A stretch of DNA of 64,000 nt, taken from the NCBI GenBank assembly GCA_963965975.1, contig OZ014415.1, positions 811,001 through 875,000 on the forward strand, in the 5' to 3' direction. The stretch comes from Xestospongia bergquistia (Eukaryota; Porifera; Demospongiae; Haplosclerida; Petrosiidae). Shown one piece after another: positions 10,701-25,684 of the stretch. The number at the start of each line of letters is the position of its first letter. The stretch's first letter is position 1. The notes below the pieces were generated by a model, which saw nothing but the letters and a program-made list of their open reading frames with translations, was not told where the DNA came from and did no database searches. Made by a program: the position numbers and the translations under genes.

Positions 10701-13700
10701 TTAAAGCTTTACCAATCTATTATAAAGAATTTTCCCAATACAAAACTCCTATATCGGAAATATAACAAAACAGCTTTAGTTCTGACTGAATATGAACTAG
10801 GTTATCACAAAGCATGGCTAAACTTTGTAAGTGAAGCACAAAAGAGCCTTCAGGTAAGGAAGGAGAGATCACTACAATAGTAAACTAAGTTTGTGTATAT
10901 GTACTTTGTGTTCTTCAGAAACCAGTATTGAAGCGTAGAGATGGTCAGTTTAAAGTGAGTCTTCACTCCAGTATTACTAGTATGTTAGAGGAGGCTAAAT
11001 GGATGGAACGTCTTGGTCTTGAAGTCCCCGATGCTATTCATCAGTTATCTTTAACTAATATTAAGAATAATTTTGATCAACTCAAGGTATTAAATCAGAT
11101 AGTACCTTAGTAGTAGTGGTAGTGAATTTATAGACGGTTCAATAATGTATGTGTGGAGAATATAGTTAGATGCATGGACAATTGAATCTAATATTTATTT
11201 TGTTTCTATTGCAAGCTTTTATTGGAGGAGAGGGACCAAATCTGTCAATGTATACCAGAAATATTCACTGGTATTTTACAGTTTCACATTAGAAAGGTAA
11301 ACACTATTACAATCATAAATTTAAGTACCAATACTTTTATAGGTAGATGCAGCACTATTACCAGGACTATCACACATCACATGGACCTCACTGAACTTAA
11401 TGTCATTCATAGACAAAGTGTTTGGTACCCTTCAAGATTTCCGACGATTCTTCCAACAGGTTTACCTATATTAACATTTTACTAACTACACTACTACTGC
11501 TGTCACTACAATAGGTAATGGACATGTATGAATATCAGATCTTAGCTAACTTGGAACGTATGAGTTGTACTCAACTACTCAACTTATCCTTTGAGACAAC
11601 ATCCACTGAAACTTTCATTGCCAATGCTAAAGCTACGAGTCGAGAGAAGGGACTATATCTTCAACACTGCAGTCAAAAAATTGAACGCTCTGTACAAGAA
11701 CTATTGGGATTACTACATGATAATGCTCTCATTTCCTCACCACTACCAGCAGATACACCTGAAGTGGCACAGACTAAGAAAGGCACGCACAATACATATG
11801 TATTAATTTTATTTTTGGTCTTGTGTATACCTGCATGCTTATTGCTTATTGTTCTTGCTATTCTATTATAGTTAAGTGTCTTTTAACCTCTTCTCTGTAG
11901 ATGATTTAGAGCAGTTTGCTACAGAATCCGAGGAGCTTTTTATACACTTTCAACATCGTAATTTAGAGGCCATTGTCAGTGCAGTTAAAGGTTCCATTGA
12001 CGCCTTACGTAGACGAGTTACAACCAGGTACATAAGGAACTCTTAGGCATCAATAAGTGATTGGTATTCTGTTGTATTTCTAGTAGTGCTTCAGTAAGAT
12101 CAGTGGATACGACTAAAATAATGCCTTGTTTTGCTGCAGATGTTGTCCTATCTTTACCAAATATAGTATGTACATATAGACATTGAACAGTTGAGAGTTT
12201 ATTTTTTGATATGCAGGTGATTCAGCCATCATTAGAAGATATTCAAAATGCAGTCAATACTGCTGTTCAATGTGTAACGGATGTGGGTCAGTATATACAG
12301 TTATGGACTATGTCAAGTCCTGCTTCCTCTTTGTCTAATACACCTCGCAGTGGAGAAAGTAAGACTAGATATTAGCTATATAAAAATAATATTAGTTAAT
12401 ACAAATATTAATCTCTAGTGATTTGTAATAAGTGTTACAGTACATGATTGGCTTTTTTACAATGTATTTTTAATAAGTATTATTGTATTTAGCTCCCAGC
12501 AAACTACCACGTGAATCCACTAGTAGTAATACATATCATCGAACTATCCATGAAGGGAAAGATGTATTAAAGCTATTGCATACACTCTCTTCAGTTGTAG
12601 TCTCTTGCAGACACGATCTAGCAAAGGTACATTTACTACAGTACATTTACTACAGTACATTACTACAGTACTTTACCTGTCTATATCCACTGTCTAGTGT
12701 CCATATGCCCAGTATTTATTTATATCTTTATCTGTCTGATAGTTATTGACTCAGTTCACACTCTATGAACATCTTTACATGAAAGAACGAGACCAGACAA
12801 TAACTGAATTTCTGTCAATTAATAAACATCTCTCAGATGTTGAAGGAGAAATTGAACATTATGAATACTTGGAGAGTGAGATTGCTGCATTACCGCACCA
12901 ACTAAGTATTGGTCATACAGTCCTCTTATCAACAGGTTACCACTATAACAATCTTAACTCACATATTAAATGAATGTACTATACAGAGCCTTTAAGGATG
13001 GCATTAACTGTTGAAGCTAAAGCATGGAAAACAGCTTATGGTCGCAGTCTTAATGATCGATATCGGTCAAGTATGGATCATATAGTCCAGTTTGTAACTG
13101 ACTATAGCAAGAAGTTAGCAAGACCTATTAAAGTAAAGTAGAAAGAAATAAAGAACTTGAATGTTTTAATTTTTGTACTGAAGGACTTAGAGGATGTAAG
13201 AATGATGATGGCAGCACTTGAAGAGGTCCGTGAGGCTCAGATTGGGATGGATATGGAATTAGCTCCTATTGAAGAGTGTTATGCCTTCCTTCAAAAATGT
13301 GGAGTATCTGTGGCCAAAGAAGAAATGGAGAGAGTTGATTCATTGAGATACTCATTTAAGAGACTACTAACTCAAGCAGTAAGTATTGTACTGCAGTTGT
13401 ATTCAATGGACATTGTGTGTATCTTATTTTAGAATAAAGTACAGAGTGAGTTAGCTAGGATCCAGCCACAATTCAAGACTAACTTGCAAGACAGTGTTAT
13501 AGTCTTTACAAGTAATTTATCATCCTTTCTCTCCAATTATAATACAGTAAGAGATACAAAACCTAACACACTATATTATTCCCTGTCTTGTTATAGACTG
13601 GTCCAATGGCTCCTGGTCTACACCCTAGAGAAGCTAGTGAGAGGCTCACAACTTATCAAGCACAATTTGATGAGCTTTGGAGCAAATATCAAACATATTC

Positions 13701-16700
13701 AGGCGGAGAGAAATTGTTTGGAATGCAAATAACTGAATATCCTGACTTACAAGCTGTACGGAAGGAATTGGGTCTCTTACAAAAGTTATATGGACTTTAT
13801 AACACAGTGATTGATACTGTTGATGGATATTATGATATCCTATGGACTGAGGTATTATTTGTCATCATAATGTATTTCATGATTTTTTTCCATTACTACT
13901 TCAGGTTGACATAGAGAAAATCAATACAGATCTCATTGAGTTTCAAAATCGTTGTCGTAAACTACCTAAAGCCCTCAAAGAATGGCAAGCTTTTAATGAG
14001 TTAAAGAAGAAGATTGATGACTTCAATGAGACATGTCCCTTACTTGAACTCATGGCTAACAAAGCAATGAAGGATAGACACTGGGAGAGGATAGCCACAT
14101 TGACAGGTAAAGTAATGTAAGTCACTCTACATAGCACTGTACTATGATGTAATCTAGGTCATACTTTTGATGTCAATTCTGAGAACTTCCAGCTACGACA
14201 TATAATGGAGGCACCTCTTTTAAAACATAAAGATGACATTGAAGATATTTGTATATCTGCAGTGAAAGAAAAGGACATTGAAGCTAAGCTCAAGCAGGTA
14301 CAGTATTGCAGCGATATGATAATTAACTGCTATAGAATTCACATTAAATGGAGTGGGTCATTATAAGTTCTGTTGTATGTGTAGGTTGTTACTGACTGGA
14401 GTGTGCAAAATCTTAGCTTTTCTCAGTTTAAAACTCGTGGAGAGCTTTTACTGAAAGGAGTTGAGACAAGTGAAATTATTGGACTAATGGAGGACTCTTT
14501 GATGGTGTTAGGTTCTCTAATGTCGAATCGTTACAATGCTCCCTTTAAGAAAGATATTGCTCTGTGGGTACAGAAACTTTCCAACACTTCAGACATTATT
14601 GAGAATTGGTTGACTGTGCAAAATCTTTGGGTGTACTTAGAGGCTGTGTTTGTTGGTGGTGACATTGCTAAACAACTACCTAAAGTAAGGATTAAAGTGT
14701 AGAGGAGTATCATTTAAGTGTCTCTGTCTGTTTCTGTCTTTCTAGGAAGCTAAACGTTTTCAGAATATTGACAAGTCTTGGGTGAAGATAATGACCAAAG
14801 CCCATGAGACTCCCAATGTAGTTCAGTGTTGTGTTGGTGATGAAACTCTTGGTCAACTCCTACCACATCTGTTGGAACAATTAGAATTATGTCAAAAATC
14901 TTTGACTGGATACCTAGAGAAGAAGAGACTGGTTTTTCCTCGATTTTTCTTTGTTTCTGATCCTGCACTGCTGGAAATTCTTGGACAGGCCTCTGACTCA
15001 CACACTATACAGGTTATTATATTGTATTAGCAACTACAGTATATTCTAGCATTTAATTCTATAGGCTCATCTCCTTGGTATTTTTGACAATGTCAAGTCT
15101 GTGGTGTTTCATGAAAAGGACTATGATCGTATACTTGCCATCAGTTCCAGAGAAGAGGAGAAGATTCAATTAGAAAATGCTGTTATAGCACAAGGCAATG
15201 TTGAAGTCTGGCTTGGCCAGTTATTAAATGAAGCTATGTCATCACTTCATGCTGTTATTAGAGAAGCTTCAATTGCTATTGAATCACCATCTTTTGATCT
15301 ACTAGGTAATGTCCTAATAGCAAATTATAGTGAAGCAAAACATTGCACAATGTATTTATTAGCAAAACTACCAACAACTTATAGAAGTAGTTATCAATGC
15401 AAAAAACTGTAGCTTTTGTAGATAGAACTAAAAGTCTATTAAACCTCAATGTTGAACGTGCTATGAAGTACAAAGTGATTGTAGAATTGCTTGATCTTAT
15501 TCTCTTATTTTCAGAGTTCCTGAACAACTTTCCAGCACAAGTGGGTCTCCTTGGTTTACAATTAATCTGGACAAGAGATTCTGAAGTAGCATTAAATAAA
15601 GCTCGCTCAGACAAGAAAATCATGACAGCTACTAATGCCTTCTTCCTTGATATGTTGAATACACTTATTGAAGTAACCACACGTAACTTAAGTAAAGTGG
15701 AAAGAGTCAAGTTTGAGACACTGATCACAATCCATGTCCATCAAAGAGATATCTTTAATGATCTAGTAAGTCAACCATCTTAATAATGCATTTGTGTTAA
15801 AGCATATTCTTCTCATAGGTTCGTATGCATATCAAATTTCAGTCCGATTTTGAATGGTTGAAACAGAGTCGGTTTTATTTCAATGAAGACACAGATCAAA
15901 CTGTCATATCTATTACTGATGTTAATTTCATTTACCAGAATGAGTTCCTCGGCTGCACAGATCGTTTGGTCATTACACCACTCACTGACAGATGTTACAT
16001 AACTCTTGCCCAAGCACTGGGAATGTCAATGGGTGGAGCTCCTGCTGGTCCCGCAGGTATCTAAATATCATATAAAATGTCCTAAAATTTTACACCAATT
16101 TCACAGGTACAGGCAAAACCGAGACAACAAAAGATATGGGGAAAGCTTTAGGGAAATATGTTGTTGTTTTTAACTGCTCAGATCAGATGGATTTCCGAGG
16201 ACTTGGCAGAATCTATAAAGGGCTTGCTCAATCTGGTTCATGGGGCTGCTTTGACGAGTTTAACAGGATTGAATTGCCTGTACTTTCAGTAGCTGCCCAA
16301 CAAATTCACATTGTTCTCACTTGCAAGAAGGAACGTAAAGCTCAGTTTATTTTCACTGATGGTGACGTTGTTGATATGAATCCAGAGTTTGGTATCTTCT
16401 TGACTATGAACCCTGGATATGCTGGCCGCCAAGAGCTCCCAGAGAACCTGAAAATCCAGTTTCGTACTGTAGCTATGATGGTACCTGATCGTCAAATTAT
16501 TATGCGAGTCAAACTTGCTTCATGTGGTTTCCTAGAGAATATCATCCTAGCACAAAAGTTTTTTACATTGTATAAGCTATGTGAAGAGCAGTTGACAAAA
16601 CAAGTTCATTATGATTTTGGATTAAGGAACATTCTCTCTGTTCTACGTACTCTTGGCTCAGTAAAAAGAGCTAATCCTCAAGATAGTGAGAGCACCATTG

Positions 16701-18970
16701 TCATGAGAGTGCTGCGAGATATGAATCTCTCCAAACTTGTAGATGAAGATGAACCCTTGTTCCTTAGTCTAATCAATGATCTTTTCCCTGGTATCCAACT
16801 AGAGAAAGCAGGCTATCCAGAACTGGAAGCTGCTATAGACACGAGAGTGACAGAAGCAGGTCTTATCAACCATCCATCTTGGACTCTTAAACTGATTCAG
16901 TTGTTTGAAACCCAACGTGTACGTCATGGTATGATGGTCTTAGGTCCAAGTGGTGCAGGTAAAACCTGTTGTATACACACACTAATGAAAGCAATGACAG
17001 ACTGTGGAGAGCCTCATAGAGAAATGAGGATGAATCCAAAGGCCATTACAGCACCTCAGATGTTTGGACGACTAGACGTTTCTACTAATGACTGGACTGA
17101 TGGCATCTTCTCCACACTCTGGCGTCGCACACACAAAGCTAAGAAGGGAGAACATATATGGCTGGTACTAGATGGACCAGTAGATGCTATTTGGATAGAA
17201 AACCTTAATAGTGTACTAGATGACAACAAGACACTCACTCTAGCTAATGGAGACCGAATCCCAATGGCACCTGATTGCAAGATTGTCTTTGAGCCTCATA
17301 ACATTGACAATGCCTCACCAGCTACTGTATCACGTAATGGAATGGTCTACATGAGTTCCAGTGCTCTAGACTGGAAGCCTATTCTACAAGGCTGGTTAAC
17401 ATCACGTTCAGAAACAGAGAAGGCAGTTTTATGGCAGCTATTTGAAAAATCCTTTGAACAAGTTCTGACTTATGTTCAACTTAACTTGGAAGCTAAAATG
17501 AAAGTTTTAGAATGTAACTACATTAAACAGGTATACAGTAAAGTGCAATATTGCTGTACCTTTAATTTATTTCTGTAGGCTATTGATTTGTTAGAAGGTC
17601 TAGTACCTCAAGAAAGTGAACAACATCAACAACAATCTGTAACACTGTCACCAGATCACTTGGAGAAACTTTATATTTTTGCTTTAATGTGGAGTGTGGG
17701 TGCTTTACTGGAATTGGATGACCGAGCTAAGATGGAAGCCTTCCTTGTTGAACAAGATAACTTAGCATTACCTCCAATACAAGAAGATGAGACAATATTT
17801 GAATATTTGGTGGATGAGCAAGGCCAGTGGCTACATTGGTCAAAACGTGTTGAGGAGTATCAGTATCCACCAGACTATGTCCCTGAGTATGCTTCAATCT
17901 TAGTTCCCAATGTGGACAATGTCCGTACAACTTTTCTCATTGATACTATTGCTAAACAGAGCAAAGCTGTTCTGTTAATAGGAGAACAAGGTACAGCAAA
18001 GACTGTCATGATTAAAGGCTATGCCACAAAATATGATCCTGAGAAACAGCTCTTTAAAAGTTTCAACTTTTCAAGTGCTTCAACTCCAACTTTATTTCAG
18101 GTACTAAAGCACATATCTTATTAGTATAGATGTATGTACACATGTATTATAACAGTATTGTCTTTCTTCACTAGCGTACTATTGAGAGTTATGTTGATAA
18201 ACGTGTTGGTAATACTTATGGTCCACCCGCTGGTCGTAAGATGACCGTCTTTGTTGATGATATTAATATGCCAGTTATTAATGAATGGGGAGATCAGGTA
18301 ATTCACAATACAGTGTATTTGAGTTGTATATAATATTTGTCTGTAGGTTACTAATGAAATTGTACGTCAATTAATGGAAATGAAAGGGTTTTATAGTCTT
18401 GAAAAGCCAGGAGACTTCACTCAGATTGTTGATATCCAGTTTTTAGCAGCCATGATTCATCCAGGAGGAGGTCGAAATGATATACCAGAACGTCTAAAGA
18501 GACAGTTTACAATTTACAACTGTACTTTGCCTTCTAATGCATCCATTGATAAGATATTTGGTGTGATTGGACTGGGATATTTCTGTGCTGCTCGTGGCTT
18601 TTCTGAGGAAGTTTGTTCTACAATTGAAAAACTGGTTCCTTCCACTCGAATGCTCTGGCAAAAAACTAAAGTATAAATAATGCATTGAATTGACTAAAGT
18701 ATTGATTCTCTCTCTCTCTCTCTCAAAAGGTTAAAATGTTGCCAACACCTGCAAAGTTCCACTATATATTCAATTTGCGTGATCTGTCTCGTATTTGGGA
18801 AGGAATGCTCCATGTTGCAGCCTCTGAGTGTCCTGCCCCAGCCAATGCTGTTAATTTGTGGTATAATGAGTGCACACGTGTCATTGCTGATCGTTTTACT
18901 AATGAACAAGACTGTCAGTGGTTTGAAAAGGTACATTATATATATGGGTTAAAGTGACGCTAATGAACAT

Positions 18971-19010
<40 letters not shown>

Positions 19011-22000
19011 GCAATAGAGAAGGTATTATTAGAAGAAATCGAAAATGTAGAGATTCCAGAAGCACCTTTCTTTGTTGATTTCTTACGTGATGCTCCTGAA
19101 CCTACAGGTGAAGAAGCAGATGATGCTGATCTTGATGCACCCAAGATCTATGAACAGGTCAGCATCCTATGTAACTAATACATCAGTAATGTCCCTATTC
19201 TTTAGATTCCATCATTTGAGTTCTTATCAGATAAGCTCACCTTCTATATGCAGCAATACAATGATACAGTCCGAGGGGCACACATGGACTTAGTCTTCTT
19301 TAGAGATGCCATGATTCATTTAATGAAAATCTCACGCATCATACGTACAGACTGTGGGAATGCTCTCTTAGTTGGTGTTGGAGGTTCAGGCAAACAAAGT
19401 CTCACACGTTTAGCATCATTCATTGCTGGTTATAAAACGTTCCAGATCACTTTAACTCGTTCCTATAACACCAATAACTTAATGGATGACTTGAAATTCC
19501 TTTATCGTACCTCTGGTTTAGAAGGTAAAGGTATTACATTCATCTTTACTGACAACGAAGTCAAAGAAGAAGGCTTTCTTGAGTATCTTAACAATGTGCT
19601 CTCATCCGGTGAGGTGTCTAATTTATTTGCTAGAGATGAGTTGGATGAGATTACTGGGGAATTAATACCTGTGATGAAGAGGCAGTACCCACGTCGACCC
19701 CCTACTCAGGAGAATTTGTATGATTATTTCATCTCTAGAGCACGCAGAAATCTTCATGTTGTCTTGTGTTTCTCTCCAGTAAGTCACTCATATTATATAA
19801 TGCTTAATACTGTACTCACTTAGGTCGGTGAAAAATTCCGGAATCGTGCCCTTAAGTTTCCTGGTCTTATCAGTGGCTGTACAATGGATTGGTTTAGTCG
19901 ATGGCCTAAAGATGCTCTCATTGCAGTTGCTCAACACTTCCTTTCTTCCTACGACATTGCATGTTCTCCTGAAGTCAAACAACAAGTAGTACAAGCTATG
20001 GGAGAGTTCCAGGACTATGTAGCAGAGAACTGTGTTGGTTATTTTGATCGATTCCGTCGCTCAGTCCATGTGACACCTAAATCCTATTTGTTCTTCATTG
20101 CAAGCTATAAGAGTGTTTACACTGACAAGAAGTCCCAGATAGGAGAGCTTGCTGATCGTATGAACACTGGATTAGATAAACTAGTTGAAGCTAGCGCATC
20201 TGTGGCTCAGCTCTCCAAGGATTTAGTGGTAAAGGAGAAAGAATTGGCAGTTGCTTCTGAGAAGGCAGGTAAAGTATTGGCTGAAGTGACAGTGAAGGCT
20301 CAGGCTGCGGAGAAAGTGAAAGCAGCTGTGCAGAAAGTGAAAGACAAGGCACAAGCTCTAGTAGATGATATAAATGTAAGAAGAGATAGAGTGCTCCCTA
20401 TAAAAGACTGTACTTAATACACCAAATGTTAATTTCATTTTTTCCTATTTCCTATAGGCTGATAAGCAGATTGCCGAGGGTAAGCTAGAAGCAGCCAGAC
20501 CTGCTTTGGAAGAGGCAGAGTCAGCACTACAAACTATTAAAGCTGCTGATATTGCTACAGTACGTAAACTAGCTAAACCACCTCATCTCATTATGAGGAT
20601 TATGGATTGTGTGTTGATCCTATTTCAAAGAAGACTGGATCTTATGGCACCAGATCCGGAACGACCAAGTCCTAAACCATCATGGGGAGAGTCACTAAAG
20701 GTTAGAGAGTAAAGCCAAATTTGATAACTTAATTCATTGCTCCTCTATTCCTTTAGTTGATGAGCCAACAAGGCTTTTTACAAGGTCTTCAGACTTTTCC
20801 AAAGGACACAATAAATGAAGAGACTGTGGAACTCTTAGCACCATACTTAGACATGGAAGACTATACATTAGAGACTGCTAAGAAAGTGTGTGGCAATGTG
20901 GCTGGTTTACTGTCATGGACAAAAGCAATGTCATTCTTTTATGGTGTCAATAAAGAGGTACTGCCTCTTAAAGCTAACTTAATTGTCCAAGAAGGAAGAC
21001 TGAAGGTGGCCATGGACGATTTACAGGAAGCACAAGCTCAATTGGACGAGAAACAAAGAGAGCTAGATGAAGTCCAGGCACAGTATGATGCAGCTATGAG
21101 AGAGAAACAAATGCTTTTAGATGATGCAGAAGCTTGTCGTAAACGTATGCAAGCAGCCACCGCTTTGATTGATGGTCTAGCTGGAGAGAAGGAACGTTGG
21201 ACTCAACAGAGTAAAGAATTTCAGGAACAGATTGGTAGACTTGTGGGTGATGTGCTTCTGGCTACTGGATTTCTTTCCTATTCTGGTCCCTTCAATCAAG
21301 AGTATCGTAATGTATTAATGAAGGGCTGGGAGAAGGAATTATCTCGACGTAAAATACCCTTCTCAAAAGAACTCAATATTACAGCTATGCTAGTTGATAA
21401 TGCTACTATTGGAGAATGGAATCTTGAAGGATTACCTAACGATGAGCTCTCAATTCAAAATGGTCTCATTGTTACCAAGGCAACACGTTATCCACTTCTC
21501 ATTGACCCACAAGGACAAGGCAAGACTTGGATTAAAAACAGAGAGAAACAAAACAGCTTACAAGTGACAACCCTCAACCACAAGTACTTCAGGACTCATC
21601 TTGAAGACACACTCTCTCTTGGACAACCCCTGCTAATAGAAGATATAGGAGAAGAATTAGATCCTGCATTAGATAATGTACTAGAAAAGAATTTCATAAA
21701 ATCTGGATCAACATTGAAAGTGAAAGTAGGAGACAAAGAAGTTGATGTTCTCAATGGATTCAAGTTGTATATCACTACCAAATTAGCTAACCCATCTTAT
21801 ACACCAGAAGTACATAGTATAATACACAGATATATGTGAATATCTTCCTTTTCTTGTAGATTAGTGCACGTACAGCTATCATTGATTTTACTGTAACTAT
21901 GAAAGGTCTAGAGGACCAACTTTTAGGACGTGTCATTCTGACAGAGAAACAAGAATTGGAGGCTGAGCGAGTGAAATTAATGGAAGAGGTCACAGCTAAT

Positions 22001-25000
22001 AAAAGGAAAATGAAGGAGTTAGAGGACAACCTGCTCTATCGTCTGACGTCCACTAAGGTTAGTATTAAGAATGAAGTGATTAGTTTTTGCTGTATATGTC
22101 AAAAGCTGTTTTTGGCAAGATCTTTGCTTTAGTTTGGATGTTTATGATCATTGTTAAGATTGCCTCAACCTTAAAATGTGGAGTAATCTTTCTGCAAGAT
22201 ATTTAATTATTAGATATGTTTTTATTTACTTGTTAAATGTGTCATTATCCTAATAATAGGGATCATTAGTAGATGATGAAACTCTTATTGATGTGTTAAG
22301 GACTACTAAACAAACATCAGTAGAAGTTAATGATAAGTTAGAAATAGCAGCAGAAACAGAAATAAAAATTAACACAGCTCGAGAGGAGTATCGTCCAGTA
22401 GCTGCACGTGGGTCCATCCTTTACTTTCTTATAGTTGAGATGTCGATGGTGAATGTCATGTACCAAACATCTTTAAGACAATTTCTGGGAGTATTTGACC
22501 AATCAATGGAAAGGTACTTGAACTAGTAGTAATTATATATAGCAGCTTTACAATTCTCGTCGTAGGTCAGATAAATCTCCCATTGCAAGTAAACGTATTC
22601 ACAACATCATCGAGTTTCTGACTTTTCATGTCTTCAAGTATACATGTCGTGGACTTTATGAGAACCATAAGTTCCTCTTTACTCTATTATTACCTCTAAA
22701 AATAGGCTTACAGTCTGGTACTATTAAACACAATGACTTTCAAGCCTTTATTAAAGGCAAGTACTACTTAGCAATGTAGTGAGTTTATTGTAAATACTTT
22801 AGGGGGAGCTGCACTTGATCTGAAAGCCTGTCCTCCTAAATCTTCTAAATGGATTACAGATATTATCTGGTTGAATTTAGTGGCACTAAGCAAGCTACCT
22901 CAATTTTCTCAAATACTGGATCAAGTCAGTTAATCGTTGAATTATTGTATGGTTCAATGTTCTTAGGTCATTCGTAATGATCGTGGGTGGAAATCATGGT
23001 TTGACAAAGAGGCACCAGAAGAAGCTCAAATCCCTGACGGCTATCATATGTCATTGGATTCCTTCCGTAAACTGTTACTCATCAGGTCTGGATAGATAAA
23101 AACTTGTTAAATAATAAAAAGTCAATTCTATTACTATTTTTATGTTCTATAGGTGTTGGTGTCCTGACAGAACTCTTGCCCAAGCTCGCAAGTTCATTAG
23201 TGAATCTATGGGAGAGAAATATGCTGAGGGTGTCATTCTGGACTTGGAAGCAACGTGGGAGGAATCAGATACTCGTACACCACTGATCTGTTTTCTTTCA
23301 ATGGGTTCTGATCCAACTACTAACATTGAAGGATTAGCCAAAAAATTGAAGTTGGAATGTCGAGCTATATCAATGGGTCAAGGACAAGAAGTCCATGCAC
23401 GTAGACTTTTACAGCAATGCTTCACTTCTGTAAGTACAAGCATATACATGCTATGTACTCTAATCTTTTGTTCTAGGGTGGTTGGGTCCTGTTGCAAAAC
23501 TGTCATCTTGGTCTAGATTTTATGGATGAGCTACTTACTACAATTACTGAGGCTGAAAGTATCCACGAAAATTGTCGAGTGTGGATAACTACTGAAGTCC
23601 ATCCTAAATTCCCTATCTCTTTACTTCAAGTCAGTACTAACATTATAATATATGCTAGTACTTATCTATGGTTATGTATAGACTAGTATTAAGTTTACTA
23701 ATGAGCCTCCTCAAGGAGTCAAGGCTGGTTTAAAAAGGACTTATGCTGGCATCACACAAGAACAATTGGACATCACTAACTTGCCACAGTGGAAGCCTAT
23801 TCTCTATGCTGTCGCTTTCTTACATACTACAGTGCAAGAGAGAAGGAAGTTTGGTCCTCTTGGGTGGAATATTCCCTATGAATTTAATCAGGCTGATTTC
23901 TCAGCTAGCGTCCAGTTTGTTCAAAATCATTTAGATGACATTGACCCTAGAAAGGTACTATACACTTTATATTGTGTGTTGTTCTATAACAGTACAGGGT
24001 GTCTGTTGGAATACTATACGTTATATGCTAGGAGAAGTACAATATGGCGGACGTGTTACTGATGATTATGATAAGAGATTGCTCAACACCTTTGCTAAGG
24101 TAGATATCACATTGCCTTTGTTACGATATTATGTGTACAATATTTCACTTTAGGTTTGGTTTGGTGAACATATGTTTACTGAGAGTTTTGCTTTCTACAA
24201 AGGATATACCATCCCTCAATGTCGCACTATAGACCAGTTCAAAGAAGCTATTGATCACCTTCCATTAGTAGACTCACCAGAAGCATTTGGACTGCATCCA
24301 AATGCTGATATAACGTATGTTACAATAATAATGTATAGCTGGTAAGGTGTCAGTTTGCAATTCCATCAAATATCAGTATTTCAGCTTGACTGTCACCAAA
24401 ATTGAGCACATTTTAAATTTCCTTGCAAATTTCTAGATATATATTTTATTCTTACTTTAGCTATCAAAGTAATATGGCTAAAGAGATCTTGGAGAACATC
24501 ATGAACATCCAACCCAAGGACAGTAGCAGTGGTGGAGGGGAAACAAGGGAGACCATTGTTGGTCGTTTAGCAGCAGACATGCTTGAGAAACTTCCACCTG
24601 ACTATATACCACATGAAGTCCGTGCAAGGCTTCAAAAAATGGGAGCCATGTCTTCCATGAATATCTTTCTGCGACAGGAGATTGATCGTATGCAGAGAGT
24701 TATCTCTTTAGTTCGTACTACTCTCCATGATCTACAGTTAGCAATAGAAGGGACTATTATTATGAGTGAAGTAAGATGATACATGTATTAATAGTATATG
24801 TGATAATAATGGTGCTATTAGGGCTTACGTAATGCGCTTGACTGTATGTTTGATGCTAAAGTGCCTGATGTATGGAGAAAAGTGTCCTGGGAATCGTCAA
24901 CAATAGGTTTTTGGTTTACGGAACTGTTGGAAAGAAATGCTCAGTTCTCATCTTGGATCTTCACTGCAAGACCTAATGTCTTCTGGATGACTGGTTTCTT

Positions 25001-25498
25001 TAATCCTCAAGGTTTTCTTACTGCCATGAGACAAGAAGTAAGTGAATAGATCAATGAATTAATGAACAGATGCCATTTTTGAATCTTCTTTAGGTGACTC
25101 GTGCACACAAAGGGTGGGCATTAGATACAGTCGTGTTAGACAATGAAGTTACTAAAATGATGAAAGAAGATGTAACTCATCCTCCTGGCGAAGGGGTCTA
25201 TGTACAAGGACTATTCTTAGATGGTGCCGGCTGGGATAAACGAGGGTGTCGCCTCACAGAACCTCCAGCCAAAGTCCTCTTCACTCCTCTACCAGTAATC
25301 CACTTATATGCAGTTAATTTGAGTGATCAAATCAAAGATCCCAAGATGTATTCTTGTCCCGTTTACAAGAAGCCTCATCGTACAGATCTCACATATATTA
25401 CAGCTGTTAAACTTCGTACTCCCACAGCACCTTCACATGCAGCTAATCCTGATTACTGGATACTTCGAGGAGTTGCTTTGCTTTGTGACATTAAATAG
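7785..25498 (+). CDS. DNAH5: Axonemal outer-arm dynein heavy chain (DNAH5/DNAH8 type)
   Basis: Motor subunit of the ciliary outer dynein arm; ATP hydrolysis in its AAA ring slides doublet microtubules. The gene is complete, with about 50 short exons and an estimated 4,500-4,600 residues. N-terminal tail (7785 to about 13550): ARHNY-like start, [20 protein letters not shown]. Linker about 13590-15760, with [14 protein letters not shown] and [13 protein letters not shown]1 Walker A GPAG/TGKT is split by an intron (16055/16107), with Walker B CFDEFNR. AAA2 GPSGAGKT is at 16943-16966, AAA3 GEQGTAKT at 17981-18004 and AAA4 GVGGSGKQ at 19374-19397. The stalk coiled coils are about 20155-20385 and 20960-21250, flanking the microtubule-binding domain. 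The end, [10 protein letters not shown], matches DNAH5/8 exactly in type. All P-loops look intact. The ATG at 7785 is the first in frame. DNAH5 and DNAH8 are not separable by eye. Confidence 0.96.
9515..9605 (+). repeat. Single diverged copy of the 58-bp repeat family
   Basis: A dynein intron holds GAAGTGTCCTTAATAGAGGG, ATAATACACTAAAGTACATT and ATTAGTATAGAATATTGGAC, in the same order and spacing as the unit amplified at 31240-38791. It is preceded by TTAGATCTTAGAA, also present next to the copy at 56690. Confidence 0.7.
10466..10512. repeat. Compact hairpin element in a dynein intron
   Basis: GTAGCCTCATACCCAGG and CCTGGGCATGAGGCTAC are inverted repeats of 17 bp with one mismatch, separated by 13 nt. 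Nothing else in this intron explains a stem this long; it resembles a foldback or MITE remnant. Confidence 0.75.
12628..12670 (+). repeat. Short tandem repeat at a dynein donor site
   Basis: GTACATTTACTACA is repeated about three times starting at the splice donor after AGCAAAG, so the donor-proximal sequence itself has been tandemly copied. Confidence 0.7.
18706..18724 (+). repeat. Short (CT)n tract before a dynein acceptor
   Basis: TCTCTCTCTCTCTCTCT on the dynein sense strand, a few bases before the acceptor AAAAG that precedes the exon beginning GTTAAAATG. Confidence 0.85.
18974..19008 (+). repeat. (CT)n polypyrimidine tract before a dynein acceptor
   Basis: Pure (CT)n of about 35 bp on the dynein sense strand, ending in the CAG acceptor at 19010; the exon starts at 19011 (GCAATAGAG). 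Confidence 0.95.
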
Positions 25499-25684
25499 AA
25501 CTGACCTAAAGTAAAGATATGGTGCATGTACTAATATTACAAGTGAATCAAATAATAAAATATATAATTTTGCACCAGTATCTTGGAGATCAGTAATAGT
25601 TATTAAAAAATGATATTAATAGTTTAATAACTAACTACATATTAAATTTTAAAATAATTAACTTATTTAACTATTAATTAGAAA
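25499..25684 (+). other. Dynein 3' flank / DAXX 5' flank
   Basis: 186 bp of very AT-rich sequence between two same-strand genes. It contains AATAATAAAATATA (possible poly(A) signals near 25549) and no recognisable promoter motif. The spacing is short enough that the two transcripts may share or abut their ends. Confidence 0.5.

Noticed and set aside
15276..15728. 150-codon minus-strand frame inside the dynein gene
   Set aside because: Overlaps a confidently read dynein exon and intron on the other strand; no recognisable domain.
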